From NCBI RefSeq assembly GCF_947504105.1, contig NZ_CANNGP010000031.1, positions 1-53,347 of the forward strand: a stretch of DNA of 53,347 nt. The letters are read 5' to 3'. The stretch comes from an uncultured Tateyamaria sp. (GTDB lineage: Bacteria; Pseudomonadota; Alphaproteobacteria; Rhodobacterales; Rhodobacteraceae). Position numbers and translations under genes: made by a program. A model generated the notes under the pieces. That model did no database searches. It was not told where the DNA came from and saw only the letters and a program-made list of their open reading frames with translations. Below are positions 6,756-15,948 of the stretch, piece after piece (the stretch's first letter is position 1; each line of letters starts with the position of its first letter).

Positions 6756-9713
6756 TTAAGCGGGGATGGTTTCGACAAAATCTTGGATCAGCGAAGACGC
6801 AATATCGGCATAAACGCCGATATCTTCGTCTCCGAACGCCCTGTCGATTTTACATTGCTCGATGTAATCCACCGCCGTCCCTCTAGGAAAACGCGCCACG
6901 AGCAATTTCAGCGCGCGCTCCAAGCCCAATCGGCTGACCAGAGCCTTTCGGAGCAAACGGTTGGCGGGGGTCGTATCTAGCGCCCACAACAAGGTGGGCG
7001 CTAGATGGTTATAGATGCGAAGCCAGTGGTAATTGGTCTTCAGCTTCGCACCAATCACGAATGCCGCACCCATATTTGGGCGTGGTCCGTGAAGCTCTTG
7101 CATTTGTTCGACTACTGCCTCTGAGAAACCGAACTGCTGTTGTAGTTTTCGCCTGGTCCCATTGTCGGTTGCATCCAGGAGGACAATTGTTGACGCAAGC
7201 TCCTTAAAAGCTTCGAAGTCATCAATCTTTTGAGACGCGAGAACAATTTCCAAACCCCATTTCCGGCCCTCGCGCGCCATAATATCGACTGTGTTGACGA
7301 TGGAGGGCGTGGAACCCGTTTTATGAAACTCGTCCATTGCGAAGCGCTTGGGTGTCTCCGCTATGTCCAGAAATCGCTTCCGCCAGTATGTTTGATACAG
7401 ATCGCGGAGTTCGCCATCGGGGAATGACATTGCTGGGATGTCTTCTTCGGTCCCACTGATTTGGCGCAGGAAAAGGTCGGCCGCAATCATGTACATCAGC
7501 GTGTTGTTCCGCGACGCCCCCCGGTCTTTCGCAGAACCACCAACCACAACATCGTTTAGGTCGATGGAACAGATACGAGCATCGCCAATGTCCAACGAAG
7601 TTGGGCGCGAAAAGATTGGGAACTGCTCAATAGCTCCGAGGAGGCGGAGGTTTGCGTCTTTACAGAAGGCATCACCATAGTCCTGGCGAAACTCGGTTTG
7701 GGTAATGATCCGTGCAACATCTTCTAAAAGCGGCGACGCATAGCGCTGGGCGACCATCGCTTCTCGGAACAGCTTCCGCTTTGCCAGCAAATCAACAATC
7801 TGCCACCACCGAGTGGTTTCGCGGAGCGGGATGTCCAGCTTGGCACACAGAGCATCAATCTCTGGACACATCTCAGCCTGCCAACGTTTTGGTTGGCTTG
7901 AGATCTCCAAATCTGACATCTGTGCGTAGAGTTGCCGAACAATTGAAGCGACAAAATCAGGATTTGTGCGACCCTCTTCATCACCCAGAACTTCCGTAAG
8001 GAATGCCTCGACAAACTTCCTTTCAGGGTCTGTCGGTTTCCGATTTCCCAAGCCCAGCTCAAAAGGGTTGATGTTTGTTGATTGTTGCCGGTCATTCTTC
8101 AATTTCACCAACAGCATCTGATGACGCATGTGGTCGGGTGCCATTGATTTCACCAGCTCAATAAAGCCAGCGGATGACGGGCCAATATCGACAACCCCGA
8201 TAAAGGGGAGCTGTCCTCCTGGTGAAAACACGGCGAACTCGGCATTGGTCCGGTTCATAAACACCGATTTACCTGAACCAGGAGGCGCAGAAACAAGAGT
8301 GAGCCAGAAGTTCTGGTCAGACGAGTGTGCCTGCAAAGGGACCGGTTTCCCTTCCGGTGAAATCATCACAGACTGTCCGTTCTTGTAAAACGGTGCCGTG
8401 CGATGAAACGGTAGCGATAAGGATAGCTCTGTGATCGGAGCAACAGAATGGCGGGCGATCTTTGCACGCCGGGTCATCCCCGCGCAGGTCTCCGTAAGCG
8501 CGCGCATTGGATCGACGGAGACCTCAACTATCGTTGGGCTGTTCCAGCTCTCTAGGGCACGCACAAGGCGTGCACGGCGCTGGGAAAGCAGCTCACGCTC
8601 TTCATGCGGCTCGATCCATGTGACCGCCATCATTTGAGCGCCCACAAAGGTTTCCTTATCCGCCTGCGCCAGGGCGTTCACTTCCATGGTAGCAAAGCGT
8701 TTTTGCTGGTTCATGGGAGACAAGAACGCAATCATGGTATTGAAGAAGCTCGCGATGGCGGAGATCTTCACCCCACCTGAAAGATGAAGCGCATACCGCC
8801 ACGGAACATCCTGCTCCCCGCGTCCATCATATCGCTCAAGCTTTTTGCATAGCTGATGGAACAGCGGCATTTGGCGTGGAAAAACCTTAGCGTGGACAAC
8901 AGAGTAAGTACGTCCACCAAATCCCACTGACCTCATGTCGGGTGCGCCATCACCGGAACTCGTCATAATCTGCTGTGACAGGGGTGGCGCAAAAAAGCCC
9001 GACAGATCTTTGGTTTCGTAGTCTCTCAGCTCGAAAAAGCTGCGCTCGAATGTGGTTTGAGGCGTCCAGTCATCGGAGGTCTCATGGAACAGCGCTGCAC
9101 GTCTGACGGCCGCGAGGTCTTGGCGCAAACCTTCTTTCGTCTCACCCAGTATTTCACACTTCAGCTTTCCTGCTTCCAAAGCGGAAACCACTCCATGCAC
9201 AAAGCTCATGTGCGGGCCTTCCAGGTTGCGAACGGCAACCAAGGGGTCCATTGCCATGCTGGCGTTGATGCGTCCCCAGCTGGCTTTGTTTTCTGCGAAC
9301 TCCTTGCTGGTTTCTTCCGCATATCCAGCGCCGATACCTGTCCAACAGGCGATCAGGATTTCTTCGTAGATCACCCGTTCTTTCAGAACACCAATCGTTT
9401 CATCAATCAGGACATCTGCATTGAGACCTTTCGCTTGCGCGTCTCTTTGGCGGTCACGTCGAATACTCTCGATGTAGTCGGAATTGTTCTGGGAGCGCTC
9501 GAAGGTAATTGTGAGCGAGTGATATGGTTCGCGCAGGAGCGCCCCGATCGCTTGCGCGGCAACAGCCATGCGCTCTTCAAATTCGTTCTCGGTCGCCAAA
9601 CTGTCGCATCCATGGACACGGATGATCGAACAGTTCCCGTGATCGTGAGCGGTGAAATACGGCTTTCCGTGTTCAAAACCGTGAAGGTCGCAATAGTCGT
9701 CGGAAAACGCCAT
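6756..9713 (-). CDS. dotO: DotO/IcmB (TraU) secretion ATPase
   Basis: A 985-aa VirB4-superfamily ATPase, expected at the cytoplasmic face of the secretion channel, where it energises assembly. The Walker A motif APPGSGKSV lies near residue 487, and KRFAMDEFHKTG near residue 790 is the Walker B region, followed by LEIVLASQKIDDF. The N-terminal half is the larger, less conserved domain. Length agrees with DotO/TraU. It overlaps the small gene upstream by one base and is followed by the IcmD-like gene. The position between the traO/Q-like and trbA-like genes supports the assignment. Confidence 0.9.
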   Translation of the reverse strand: MAFSDDYCDLHGFEHGKPYFTAHDHGNCSIIRVHGCDSLATENEFEERMAVAAQAIGALLREPYHSLTITFERSQNNSDYIESIRRDRQRDAQAKGLNADVLIDETIGVLKERVIYEEILIACWTGIGAGYAEETSKEFAENKASWGRINASMAMDPLVAVRNLEGPHMSFVHGVVSALEAGKLKCEILGETKEGLRQDLAAVRRAALFHETSDDWTPQTTFERSFFELRDYETKDLSGFFAPPLSQQIMTSSGDGAPDMRSVGFGGRTYSVVHAKVFPRQMPLFHQLCKKLERYDGRGEQDVPWRYALHLSGGVKISAIASFFNTMIAFLSPMNQQKRFATMEVNALAQADKETFVGAQMMAVTWIEPHEERELLSQRRARLVRALESWNSPTIVEVSVDPMRALTETCAGMTRRAKIARHSVAPITELSLSLPFHRTAPFYKNGQSVMISPEGKPVPLQAHSSDQNFWLTLVSAPPGSGKSVFMNRTNAEFAVFSPGGQLPFIGVVDIGPSSAGFIELVKSMAPDHMRHQMLLVKLKNDRQQSTNINPFELGLGNRKPTDPERKFVEAFLTEVLGDEEGRTNPDFVASIVRQLYAQMSDLEISSQPKRWQAEMCPEIDALCAKLDIPLRETTRWWQIVDLLAKRKLFREAMVAQRYASPLLEDVARIITQTEFRQDYGDAFCKDANLRLLGAIEQFPIFSRPTSLDIGDARICSIDLNDVVVGGSAKDRGASRNNTLMYMIAADLFLRQISGTEEDIPAMSFPDGELRDLYQTYWRKRFLDIAETPKRFAMDEFHKTGSTPSIVNTVDIMAREGRKWGLEIVLASQKIDDFEAFKELASTIVLLDATDNGTRRKLQQQFGFSEAVVEQMQELHGPRPNMGAAFVIGAKLKTNYHWLRIYNHLAPTLLWALDTTPANRLLRKALVSRLGLERALKLLVARFPRGTAVDYIEQCKIDRAFGDEDIGVYADIASSLIQDFVETIPA

Positions 9714-10039
9714 CAGCTCTCTCCCATCTCATCCATGAGCAAAATGTCTGGCAGTGTGTCGAAGGTGGCGGGATGGATCTGCTCCAACTCTGCCAGCGAG
9801 CACTGGAGCACGCGGATCAGCGCCGTGCGCCCAACGTCCGCGCGACGCTCCAACTCTGTTTCGATCCGTCGAATGACTTCGCTAGACAGGTTCTTGTCGT
9901 CCTGGTCTCCGCGATCAATGCTGCGCCAGTAGAGGTGCATTCTGCGCATTGCAGCCTTGGCCGCTGCCTGTTCCTCTGGTGATCGCAGACCCAAATCAAC
10001 AGCGTTGACAGGCCCGGTGAAGTAGTACCGGCGCGTCAT
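9713..10039 (-). CDS. Hypothetical protein in T4SS operon, 108 aa
   Basis: A small soluble helical protein (AAAKAAMRRMHLYWRSID, then IETELERRADVGRTALIRVLQCSLAELEQ) between the two-helix membrane protein and dotO. The ATG at 10039 overlaps the upstream stop (ATGA) and its stop abuts the dotO start, so all three are translationally coupled. It has no signal peptide or membrane segment. It could be a cytoplasmic accessory factor of the DotO ATPase by position, but I recognise no family. Confidence 0.65.
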   Translation of the reverse strand: MTRRYYFTGPVNAVDLGLRSPEEQAAAKAAMRRMHLYWRSIDRGDQDDKNLSSEVIRRIETELERRADVGRTALIRVLQCSLAELEQIHPATFDTLPDILLMDEMGES

Positions 10040-10323
10040 GGCGCTGTCCCAGCCGGGGACCAAAGGAGCGACATGACCCCGTACCAGACACCAGACACAG
10101 AAATCATGCCCGCGATAATCACGGCCAGGATGTGCCCGACCGGGATCGCCATCCCTTTTGGGCTTCCATCCTGCTCCTGCACATGTCGAAACATGTTCAC
10201 AAATGACGCCAGCGAGAGGACTAGCCCGAGAACACCAGCCCCCAGAATGAGGACGCTAATGCCCCAGCCCGTCCAGACGGTCCACGACTGGAAAAGGGTG
10301 CCCAGATTCTTATCGCCATCCAT
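10036..10323 (-). CDS. IcmC/IcmD-type (TraP-TraR region) small membrane protein
   Basis: 95 residues with two membrane segments (about 17-42 and 61-84) separated by a polar loop (FRHVQEQDGSPKG). The position, directly after dotG/traO and before dotO/traU, is where IncI plasmids carry the small membrane genes traP, traQ and traR. The Gly-rich first helix (GISVLILGAGVLGLVLSL) fits this group. Sequence alone cannot tell which subunit it is. Confidence 0.5.
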   Translation of the reverse strand: MDGDKNLGTLFQSWTVWTGWGISVLILGAGVLGLVLSLASFVNMFRHVQEQDGSPKGMAIPVGHILAVIIAGMISVSGVWYGVMSLLWSPAGTAP

Positions 10324-10335
10324 ACTCGACGCCTC

Positions 10336-11928
10336 CTACTGAACCTGTGAAAACGTCAGGCCATCCAAAAACACGATGGAGAAGCCGTGCTGGGGCGGAG
10401 CGCTGACTGTCGGTGGTCTGTTGAACCCGCGAGCTGCGTTGGAGGCCATGGCGTCCCCAATGGGGCTGAGAGCGCCCATACCGATGACCGCCCAATCGTC
10501 ATCCGTGAACCTGTCACGCGAATTATCGTTTGTGGTTCCGTCACCAATGATGATGACGTTTCTGTCGCCGTTGCCACCAAAACGATTGTCGACTACGCGG
10601 TTCCCGACATCACCGATCCCCTTGATGAGACCTGACACGAACAAGGAGGAGTAGCGCTCGAAGACATGGCGGTCGACTTTATCGAACACGCCAACGCGCA
10701 GCTGGTCCGCGCTGATCCCCATCGCACTGATCGGCACCGTGCGACCGTCTTGGAGAATGAGCGTGTCAAACTCCATAACGGCGCTTTCTGCCGCGAGACG
10801 CAGTGTGCCCCGCACCCGCGCTCCATTCAAAAAGGCGGAACTGTCGGCCCCGTAATCATGCAGCTGCGCAAACACTGGCAACTGAGCTGCGTCGTCACTG
10901 TTGAAGCCATACACCAGCGTCGCATAACGTTGATCTCCCGGCACCAAGAGCGTTTGGGACCCAAACCCCTGGGCGTTCCGAGACGTATCATAGAGGCTGG
11001 AATTTCCGTCTAGGGCGGTTTGAGCGACTTGGTAGGGTTTGCGCCAATCATAGGCTTGGTCATGCTCTCGGGTGACCGCTGCAAAATGATCAAACCCAAG
11101 ATCGATATCCAACGCACCATCAACATATGATGACGGGTTGTTTGGATCGATGGTGCGCAGAACCTCAGTCGCGTCAGTCGCGGCTGCATCAGCATTGCCT
11201 TGCGGGTCTTCTGGCAACGCGACAACAGGTGCCGCCCTTGTCGTGTCTTGGCTTAAAGGCTGCACAACGTCAGGAAGACGCGATGTCGGCAATCCAGTGT
11301 TTCCGCCCGCAGAACCTTCCTCGAACTCAAGGATATTCATTGGCACACGGTTCCCAGCGCCGCTGCCGCTATACGTGTTGATCGAAATACCTTGGCTCTG
11401 GCGCCCTTGCATCATGGAGCGCCGCAACAAATCATCCACCCATTGATCGGGGGACCCCGTGACCGGCGGTGTAGCGTTCGTGGACGCCTCAACCTCTTGT
11501 ACAGGCACCTTGTAAGCAACGTTTGGAGGACGCACTGGCTCGATCTTCGCAAGAGGTTCTGCCGCTGGTTTGCGGCTGTCGGTGACGAAGGCATCAGCCA
11601 TTGGATCGCTCCGGTCACCAGACGTGCCTTGGAGCTGAATGACAGGCGGCGCTGTGTAGCTCTGCAAAGCGCCTTCGCTTCGAGCGATCTCCTCCTCGGC
11701 AACATTTCGGTTACTCGTTGCTCTCCGCGCCGCCTCTTCGGTGTCAGAGATAACCTGGAATGGGTCCGCATTTGATTCCGGCAACTGCCGGGGCAAAGCC
11801 TGGGCGCTCACTCCACCATCAAACGTTGCCGTATCCTGGTCCCCGGCCACCACGTTCATCGCGACAATCACGCCGACAACGGCCACGACACCACCAGATA
11901 CGATTGCGATAGACTTCATGCTTGCCAT
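10336..11928 (-). CDS. dotG: DotG/IcmE (TraO) core-complex protein, VirB10-like
   Basis: DotG spans from the inner membrane to the outer-membrane ring of type IVB systems. Here: one N-terminal membrane helix (residues about 6-26), a long disordered Pro/Ala/Gln-rich periplasmic region, then a C-terminal VirB10/TrbI-like beta domain from about residue 320 to 490 (SQTLLVPGDQRYATLVYGF, LNGARVRGTLRL, and GISADQLRVGVFDKVDRHVFERY). At 530 aa it is much shorter than Legionella DotG, lacking that protein's long repeat region. It lies in the traN-traO order behind dotH. Confidence 0.88.
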   Translation of the reverse strand: MASMKSIAIVSGGVVAVVGVIVAMNVVAGDQDTATFDGGVSAQALPRQLPESNADPFQVISDTEEAARRATSNRNVAEEEIARSEGALQSYTAPPVIQLQGTSGDRSDPMADAFVTDSRKPAAEPLAKIEPVRPPNVAYKVPVQEVEASTNATPPVTGSPDQWVDDLLRRSMMQGRQSQGISINTYSGSGAGNRVPMNILEFEEGSAGGNTGLPTSRLPDVVQPLSQDTTRAAPVVALPEDPQGNADAAATDATEVLRTIDPNNPSSYVDGALDIDLGFDHFAAVTREHDQAYDWRKPYQVAQTALDGNSSLYDTSRNAQGFGSQTLLVPGDQRYATLVYGFNSDDAAQLPVFAQLHDYGADSSAFLNGARVRGTLRLAAESAVMEFDTLILQDGRTVPISAMGISADQLRVGVFDKVDRHVFERYSSLFVSGLIKGIGDVGNRVVDNRFGGNGDRNVIIIGDGTTNDNSRDRFTDDDWAVIGMGALSPIGDAMASNAARGFNRPPTVSAPPQHGFSIVFLDGLTFSQVQ

Positions 11929-11941
11929 GATGAACCTCGGG

Positions 11942-13312
11942 TCAGAAATCAGCTGTTAGGGAGAACTCCTGACCGTTCTGGGCGTCTGCCACGATCAGGC
12001 TGTTTACAGGTTTGTTGTAGCGCCAGACATTGATCCCACCGGAGCTGCTGGATGCCGAAGCATCAGCCGTGGGATTCACAGGGCGGTATCGGCCCCGCAC
12101 ATAGAGTTGGCCGTTGTAGACATACCCTTCGATGTTTGGGGCACCGAGCATCTGGACATACCGCGCTCCGCGTGGCGGTGTCCCATTCACGAAGTCGGCT
12201 AGGAAGCGATCTGGCTGAAAGCCCTCGCGATCCACATTGTTGTTTGCCAAGGCCGAGCTGGCTGCTGTGGCATTCGCCGCTGCTGTTGGGCTGCGGCCAG
12301 GCACTGTGACCGTAAGGGTGACATCTCGTTTCAGAGCGCTGTCATCAGTTCCCGGAGACACGAGCAACAGTCCCAGCGCAGCAGGAGCACCCTGGAGCTT
12401 CACTGACATGTTGGAGGTCCGGTCACGGCACAGAGACAGGTAGAGCATGTTGCCAGTCCCGGTCCCGGTCGCACCACCGTTCTGCTCTTCTCTAGCGCAC
12501 GCGGAACCGCCAATGCTGACCATAGACGACTGGTAGACCACCTCTTCGATTGGCCACGGGTTTCCAGAGCTGTCGATGAAAGCCACATCGGTGATCACAT
12601 CAAGACCGGGGTAGATCGGCGTGACGCCACTCGTTGACCGATCTACTGGGTTGATGGTCAAGCGACGGGACGCAAACTCTGGAAAGGTGTTGGTCACGCC
12701 ATCAGAAACTTCGACAGTCAGCATCGCGTCGATTTGTGGTTTCGGTTCGTTGGTGCCCGCTGACACAGAGAATATGATCGGCTGCGCAGCCCCGCTCACC
12801 CTGACATTGATCGTTCCATTGGCCCAAAACTGGCAGGGATAAATATTCAGCGTGTTTCCGTTGATCTCTCCGGTAGCCGAGCTGGGCTGACCAGCTCGAT
12901 CAGCACAGCCTTGGCCATTAACGGAAAAGAGAGTCGGATCGTGAACGACCGAAGTTACCGTAAGCGGTCGAAAATCTTCATCAACGAAGTTGACGGCGGT
13001 GATGAATCCCCTGCCCAGCTGAAGCCCCTGCGGTCCCGTAGGCGTGACATTGGATCTGACACGTACCTGCCGAATGTTGAGCTGCGGCTCTTGGGCGTCG
13101 GAGTATCCAATGCGCGACTGGTCGCGCTGGGCATCCAACGTCCGGTCATTCAGCACTTTCAGACGTTCAGCGAACTCTTCAGGTGGCAACCCTTGGTTCT
13201 CAGTGAGAAAGGTTTCCAATTGTTCCTGTGAGAGGTTCAAATCCTGCGCAGTGGCAGCAGTGCCGCCCAAAATCATGGTGGCTGCAAACGCAGAAAGGCA
13301 TTTTTTCAGCAT
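11942..13312 (-). CDS. dotH: DotH/IcmK (TraN) outer-membrane core protein with duplicated domain
   Basis: The start at 13312 gives a signal peptide (MLKKCLSAFAATMILGG, cleavage after TAATAQ) with AGGAG upstream; an upstream ATG at 13369 is rejected. The DotH core motif is at residues about 235-255 (PGLDVITDVAFIDSSGNPWPI). A second, divergent copy lies before it at about 97-117 (LQLGRGFITAVNFVDEDF). Each copy holds two cysteines in matching places (136/160 and 272/295) and ends in a similar LTVEV or LTVTV strand, so the core domain appears duplicated. The C-terminus (about 340-456) carries a separate small domain. It would form the outer-membrane ring with DotC and DotG. Confidence 0.87.
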   Translation of the reverse strand: MLKKCLSAFAATMILGGTAATAQDLNLSQEQLETFLTENQGLPPEEFAERLKVLNDRTLDAQRDQSRIGYSDAQEPQLNIRQVRVRSNVTPTGPQGLQLGRGFITAVNFVDEDFRPLTVTSVVHDPTLFSVNGQGCADRAGQPSSATGEINGNTLNIYPCQFWANGTINVRVSGAAQPIIFSVSAGTNEPKPQIDAMLTVEVSDGVTNTFPEFASRRLTINPVDRSTSGVTPIYPGLDVITDVAFIDSSGNPWPIEEVVYQSSMVSIGGSACAREEQNGGATGTGTGNMLYLSLCRDRTSNMSVKLQGAPAALGLLLVSPGTDDSALKRDVTLTVTVPGRSPTAAANATAASSALANNNVDREGFQPDRFLADFVNGTPPRGARYVQMLGAPNIEGYVYNGQLYVRGRYRPVNPTADASASSSSGGINVWRYNKPVNSLIVADAQNGQEFSLTADF

Positions 13313-13316
13313 CTGC

Positions 13317-13961
13317 CTAACTCCTGTTGGTATTTTGGACTGAAATGAAGCCATCAACAGCAACGCCATTCGGGTTCGCAGGTGTCGGATCCACCCTCAG
13401 AATGGTCAGCTCGATGATGCGGCGCTCAGCGCGATAGTCGTTCCCGTATCGATAGGTGATCGTCAGCGGGACTTCGATTTTCCAGAAGTAACGGCCGTGA
13501 TCAATTCCAGTTGTCTGGATCACTGGTGGCCCATCGCTCACGGACGACACGACATAGAAATTGCGCTGCACCTGGCGCAGGATGTTGGACCGCGCGAACG
13601 CATCCATGAACTGCTCGCCACCTAGCTCTGTGAAGTAAGTCTGGACGGCGTGATTGAGGTGTTGTCGCCAATTGATGTAGTCATACGTGTGAGCGCTGAT
13701 GGCCGCACGAGCAGCAAAATCCGACAACAGCGCTGGCGAGATGTTTGGTTCTGTGAGTGGTATAGCCTCGCAAACGGCTTGCGCGTCCTGTGTCCAAAGA
13801 AATGTCGTCTTCGGGTATGAGTTGAACCCAATGATGAGCGCTAGATTGCCAAGCATCGATAAGACAAGCGCCACCCCCAACCCGATGAGAGTGATGAATG
13901 TGAAACGCTTTTGTGCGCGGAGGTGATCATCACGGACTTGGATCTGTGAATGTGCATCCAT
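13317..13961 (-). CDS. dotI: DotI/IcmL (TraM) inner-membrane T4SS protein
   Basis: About 214 residues: a short cytoplasmic N-terminus, one membrane helix (about 20-46) and a periplasmic domain of the IcmL type (residues 75-180: WRQHLNHAVQTYFTELGG, and FYVVSSVSDGPPV). DotI forms rings in the inner membrane that support the channel. Three in-frame ATGs (13973, 13970, 13961) are possible. 13961 (MDAHSQIQV) is preferred since the purine-rich GAAGGA is 11 bases upstream, whereas it touches the first ATG. Neighbours DotJ-like and DotH match the IncI order traL-traM-traN. Confidence 0.87.
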   Translation of the reverse strand: MDAHSQIQVRDDHLRAQKRFTFITLIGLGVALVLSMLGNLALIIGFNSYPKTTFLWTQDAQAVCEAIPLTEPNISPALLSDFAARAAISAHTYDYINWRQHLNHAVQTYFTELGGEQFMDAFARSNILRQVQRNFYVVSSVSDGPPVIQTTGIDHGRYFWKIEVPLTITYRYGNDYRAERRIIELTILRVDPTPANPNGVAVDGFISVQNTNRS

Positions 13962-13969
13962 GGCGTGCA

Positions 13970-14308
13970 TCATCCTTCTATGGGAGCAAGCGGCTCGAAG
14001 ACTGGTCTTCGGGGGGGGATTTCACGCTGTGGCTCTACGGGAGAGATCTCGCTCGTTGCCGGTGAGCAGCCATAGGAGGAGCCATCTGCCACATAGGCAA
14101 CCTCATCTATCCGCCAGAGCAAAAGCGCATAGAAGCCCCCCATGAACAGGAGGGACAGTGCGTTTGCAACAAACAGGCCATACGCCCACGACCGCAGTGA
14201 TGCGACTTCCATAATCCGCTTGGAAGGCGGCACCGGCAGCTCCGGCTGCGCAAGTGCAGGCAGCGCGAAATCCAATGTGTCGTTCTTGCGTTGGCCAAAG
14301 AAAATCAC
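13970..14308 (-). CDS. DotJ/IcmM (TraL)-like single-helix membrane protein
   Basis: 112 residues with one membrane helix (about 43-66: YGLFVANALSLLFMGGFYALLL) and a short Pro-rich periplasmic tail. In Legionella, DotJ is a short relative of DotI that keeps only the membrane part, and TraL is the R64 counterpart. This gene lies directly before dotI and has that size and topology, so DotJ is the best candidate, but the sequence similarity is not strong. The GTG start at 14308 overlaps the previous stop (GTGA) and has AGAGG nine bases upstream. Confidence 0.5.
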   Translation of the reverse strand: MIFFGQRKNDTLDFALPALAQPELPVPPSKRIMEVASLRSWAYGLFVANALSLLFMGGFYALLLWRIDEVAYVADGSSYGCSPATSEISPVEPQREIPPRRPVFEPLAPIEG

Positions 14309-15084
14309 GAGCCGTAAGCCTCTGTGATTTTAATGACATCACCCTCGTTATATCCCCGCCAGAAGGTCGCTGTGCCATCGGCTTTTGGAATGATGAACGA
14401 CGGGACCGCGATAGAGCGCTCCGACCCTTCATAGAGCGCTGCCAGAATCCTCAAATTGTCTTCGAGCTGACCAAGCGTCTCGGTGCTTCCAGGAGCAGGG
14501 GGAACCACACCCTCCGCCGCAGCCTGTATCGCGGCCTGCCCTTCAAGCGTCCGCATTCCATTGATCCGCACCGACCCAGCTTGAGGACTTTCAAGCGTAG
14601 AAACGGGGATCCAGTTGATCCTGACCTTGCCGTTCATCTCCGCCATAGCTTTTTTGCAGTGCGGGCACGCAGGATCAAAAAAAGCGAAAATTGGCTGATC
14701 ACTCTCAGCCTCGCCTCCAACCTCAAACGCGGTCGCCTGGGCGACAAGCTTAGTCAACGCTTCAGCGGATTCAGGGTTGCTCAAAACTGGGACGAGCTGA
14801 GGGGGTACACCCTTCGCGGTAAGCCCCAAATCACCACTGATCCCACCGGTGTTTCCGCTGCTGACAAGCGGTGGAAACTGCTCAGAAGCTATGTTTGGTG
14901 GGGCAATGTAACCAAGCTCTGATGGCGCAGTCTGGCTGTACAGCTGCCGTTGCCCAAGGTCGCGTTCACGTTCCAGATAAGCGATTTTTTGGGACATGCT
15001 CCCAGCGTAGAAGCCGCCAGCGCTGGCGATGCTGACAAGCACGAAAGCGCAACCAACGAGCGGAACGATTGAGGTATTGGACAT
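14305..15084 (-). CDS. Thioredoxin-fold periplasmic protein (DsbC/TrbB-like)
   Basis: An N-terminal membrane anchor (residues about 7-28) and short coiled coil (MSQKIAYLERERDLGQRQ) precede a thioredoxin-like domain from about residue 125. FFDPACPHCKKAM carries the CPHC redox pair, and a cis-Pro segment (AVPSFIIPKADG) comes near 235. It probably makes or reshuffles disulfides in transfer proteins in the periplasm, as TrbB does for F-type systems. The DotH in this operon has paired cysteines and is a candidate substrate. The ATG at 15084 follows GGGAG at good spacing; a TTG one codon earlier is less likely. Confidence 0.8.
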   Translation of the reverse strand: MSNTSIVPLVGCAFVLVSIASAGGFYAGSMSQKIAYLERERDLGQRQLYSQTAPSELGYIAPPNIASEQFPPLVSSGNTGGISGDLGLTAKGVPPQLVPVLSNPESAEALTKLVAQATAFEVGGEAESDQPIFAFFDPACPHCKKAMAEMNGKVRINWIPVSTLESPQAGSVRINGMRTLEGQAAIQAAAEGVVPPAPGSTETLGQLEDNLRILAALYEGSERSIAVPSFIIPKADGTATFWRGYNEGDVIKITEAYGS

Positions 15085-15127
15085 CAAAAAAACTCCCGTC
15101 TGACCAGGTGAAGCTTACCCGGCCAAT

Positions 15128-15152
15128 CGAAAGTTTACAATCGGTTTTTAGA
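15128..15152 (-). promoter_or_regulatory. Shared 25-bp motif, copy 1
   Basis: Read on the minus strand it begins TCTAAAAACC and keeps the ATTGT element at positions 11-15. It lies in the 86-bp gap between the coiled-coil gene (15171-15920) and the thioredoxin-fold gene, the only sizeable gap in that part of the operon. It could mark an internal promoter and operator. Confidence 0.5.
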
Positions 15153-15170
15153 TTGATTTTGGTTTAAGCG

Positions 15171-15920
15171 TTAACGCTTCATTCCCTGACTGGGAGACCG
15201 CTCTGGACGAGCGCCGACACGTTTTTCAAGCTCGGTCGAGTACGATTTTTCAGTCACAAGGTGCTGTTTCACTTCTGCGATCTGCTGGGCAGATTGGCGC
15301 ATTTCGTTTGGCGGGACGAAGACTGATCGATTGACCTGGGTGTCGAAGTGTTGCTGGGCATCATTGTCCCAAACTCTGCTCGCAAACTCAGCATTATATT
15401 CGCGCCGCAAACCACGACGCGCCTCCATATATACTTTCTTGAAGCTATCCTCGATCTCCGACTGCTCCCGCTCGGCGGCACTCAGGAGGTCGGAAGCGAC
15501 GTCATAGTTCTTCTCTGAGATCGCAACAGATGCATCGGAGACAGTGGCTGATACGTCCGACGAACGGGATCGGGTATCTTCCATTGCCTTCGTCCAGATT
15601 TCCTCGGCTTTTACTTCCAGTTGACGGAATGCCGCTTCGCGGCTCGCTGTCCGCTCAAACCCCTGTACTTGTGGAATCTCGACGCCTGCTTCGCGCTGGG
15701 CGTGCTGTAGCTGATCCAAGATTTCTTGGCGCTCGGCGCGTTCCGTGTCAGCTGCAAACAATATCAAGGCTTGCTCAACAGCATCATCGCGAACGCTCTC
15801 TGAGCGCAAATCGTCTGATGATAGCTCTTGTCGCACCAAGCCGCGCTCTTGAAGGAGCTTCAGATAGGGCGACTCTGGGTGTATGGCTTGATCAAACAAA
15901 GCCTTTACCGATGATGACAT
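15171..15920 (-). CDS. Coiled-coil hypothetical protein, 249 aa
   Basis: A charged, almost wholly helical cytoplasmic protein with no signal peptide. Long heptad-like stretches lie at residues about 55-110 and 140-185. The start at 15920 (MSSSVKALFDQ) has AAGGGAG upstream. Located between the IcmT-like group and the thioredoxin gene. A 14-bp palindrome (AAGCGTTAACGCTT, 15166-15179) overlaps its stop codon. No known Dot/Icm homologue recognised; by position it may be a plasmid-specific transfer accessory. Confidence 0.65.
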   Translation of the reverse strand: MSSSVKALFDQAIHPESPYLKLLQERGLVRQELSSDDLRSESVRDDAVEQALILFAADTERAERQEILDQLQHAQREAGVEIPQVQGFERTASREAAFRQLEVKAEEIWTKAMEDTRSRSSDVSATVSDASVAISEKNYDVASDLLSAAEREQSEIEDSFKKVYMEARRGLRREYNAEFASRVWDNDAQQHFDTQVNRSVFVPPNEMRQSAQQIAEVKQHLVTEKSYSTELEKRVGARPERSPSQGMKR

Positions 15921-15948
15921 AACCCGCTCCCTTTTTCAGCTGTTGAAC

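Noticed and set aside
9057-9932. A 291-codon plus-strand frame opposite dotO
   Set aside because: Antisense shadow of a well-conserved ATPase gene.
10160-10180. A CATCCTG string resembling an IncP/IncI-type nick site
   Set aside because: It lies within a coding region, lacks flanking inverted repeats and has no relaxase gene nearby.
15166-15179. A 14-bp palindrome AAGCGTTAACGCTT as a terminator
   Set aside because: It has no loop and no T-run, so it cannot be a normal intrinsic terminator; it is kept only as a note on the gene it ends.
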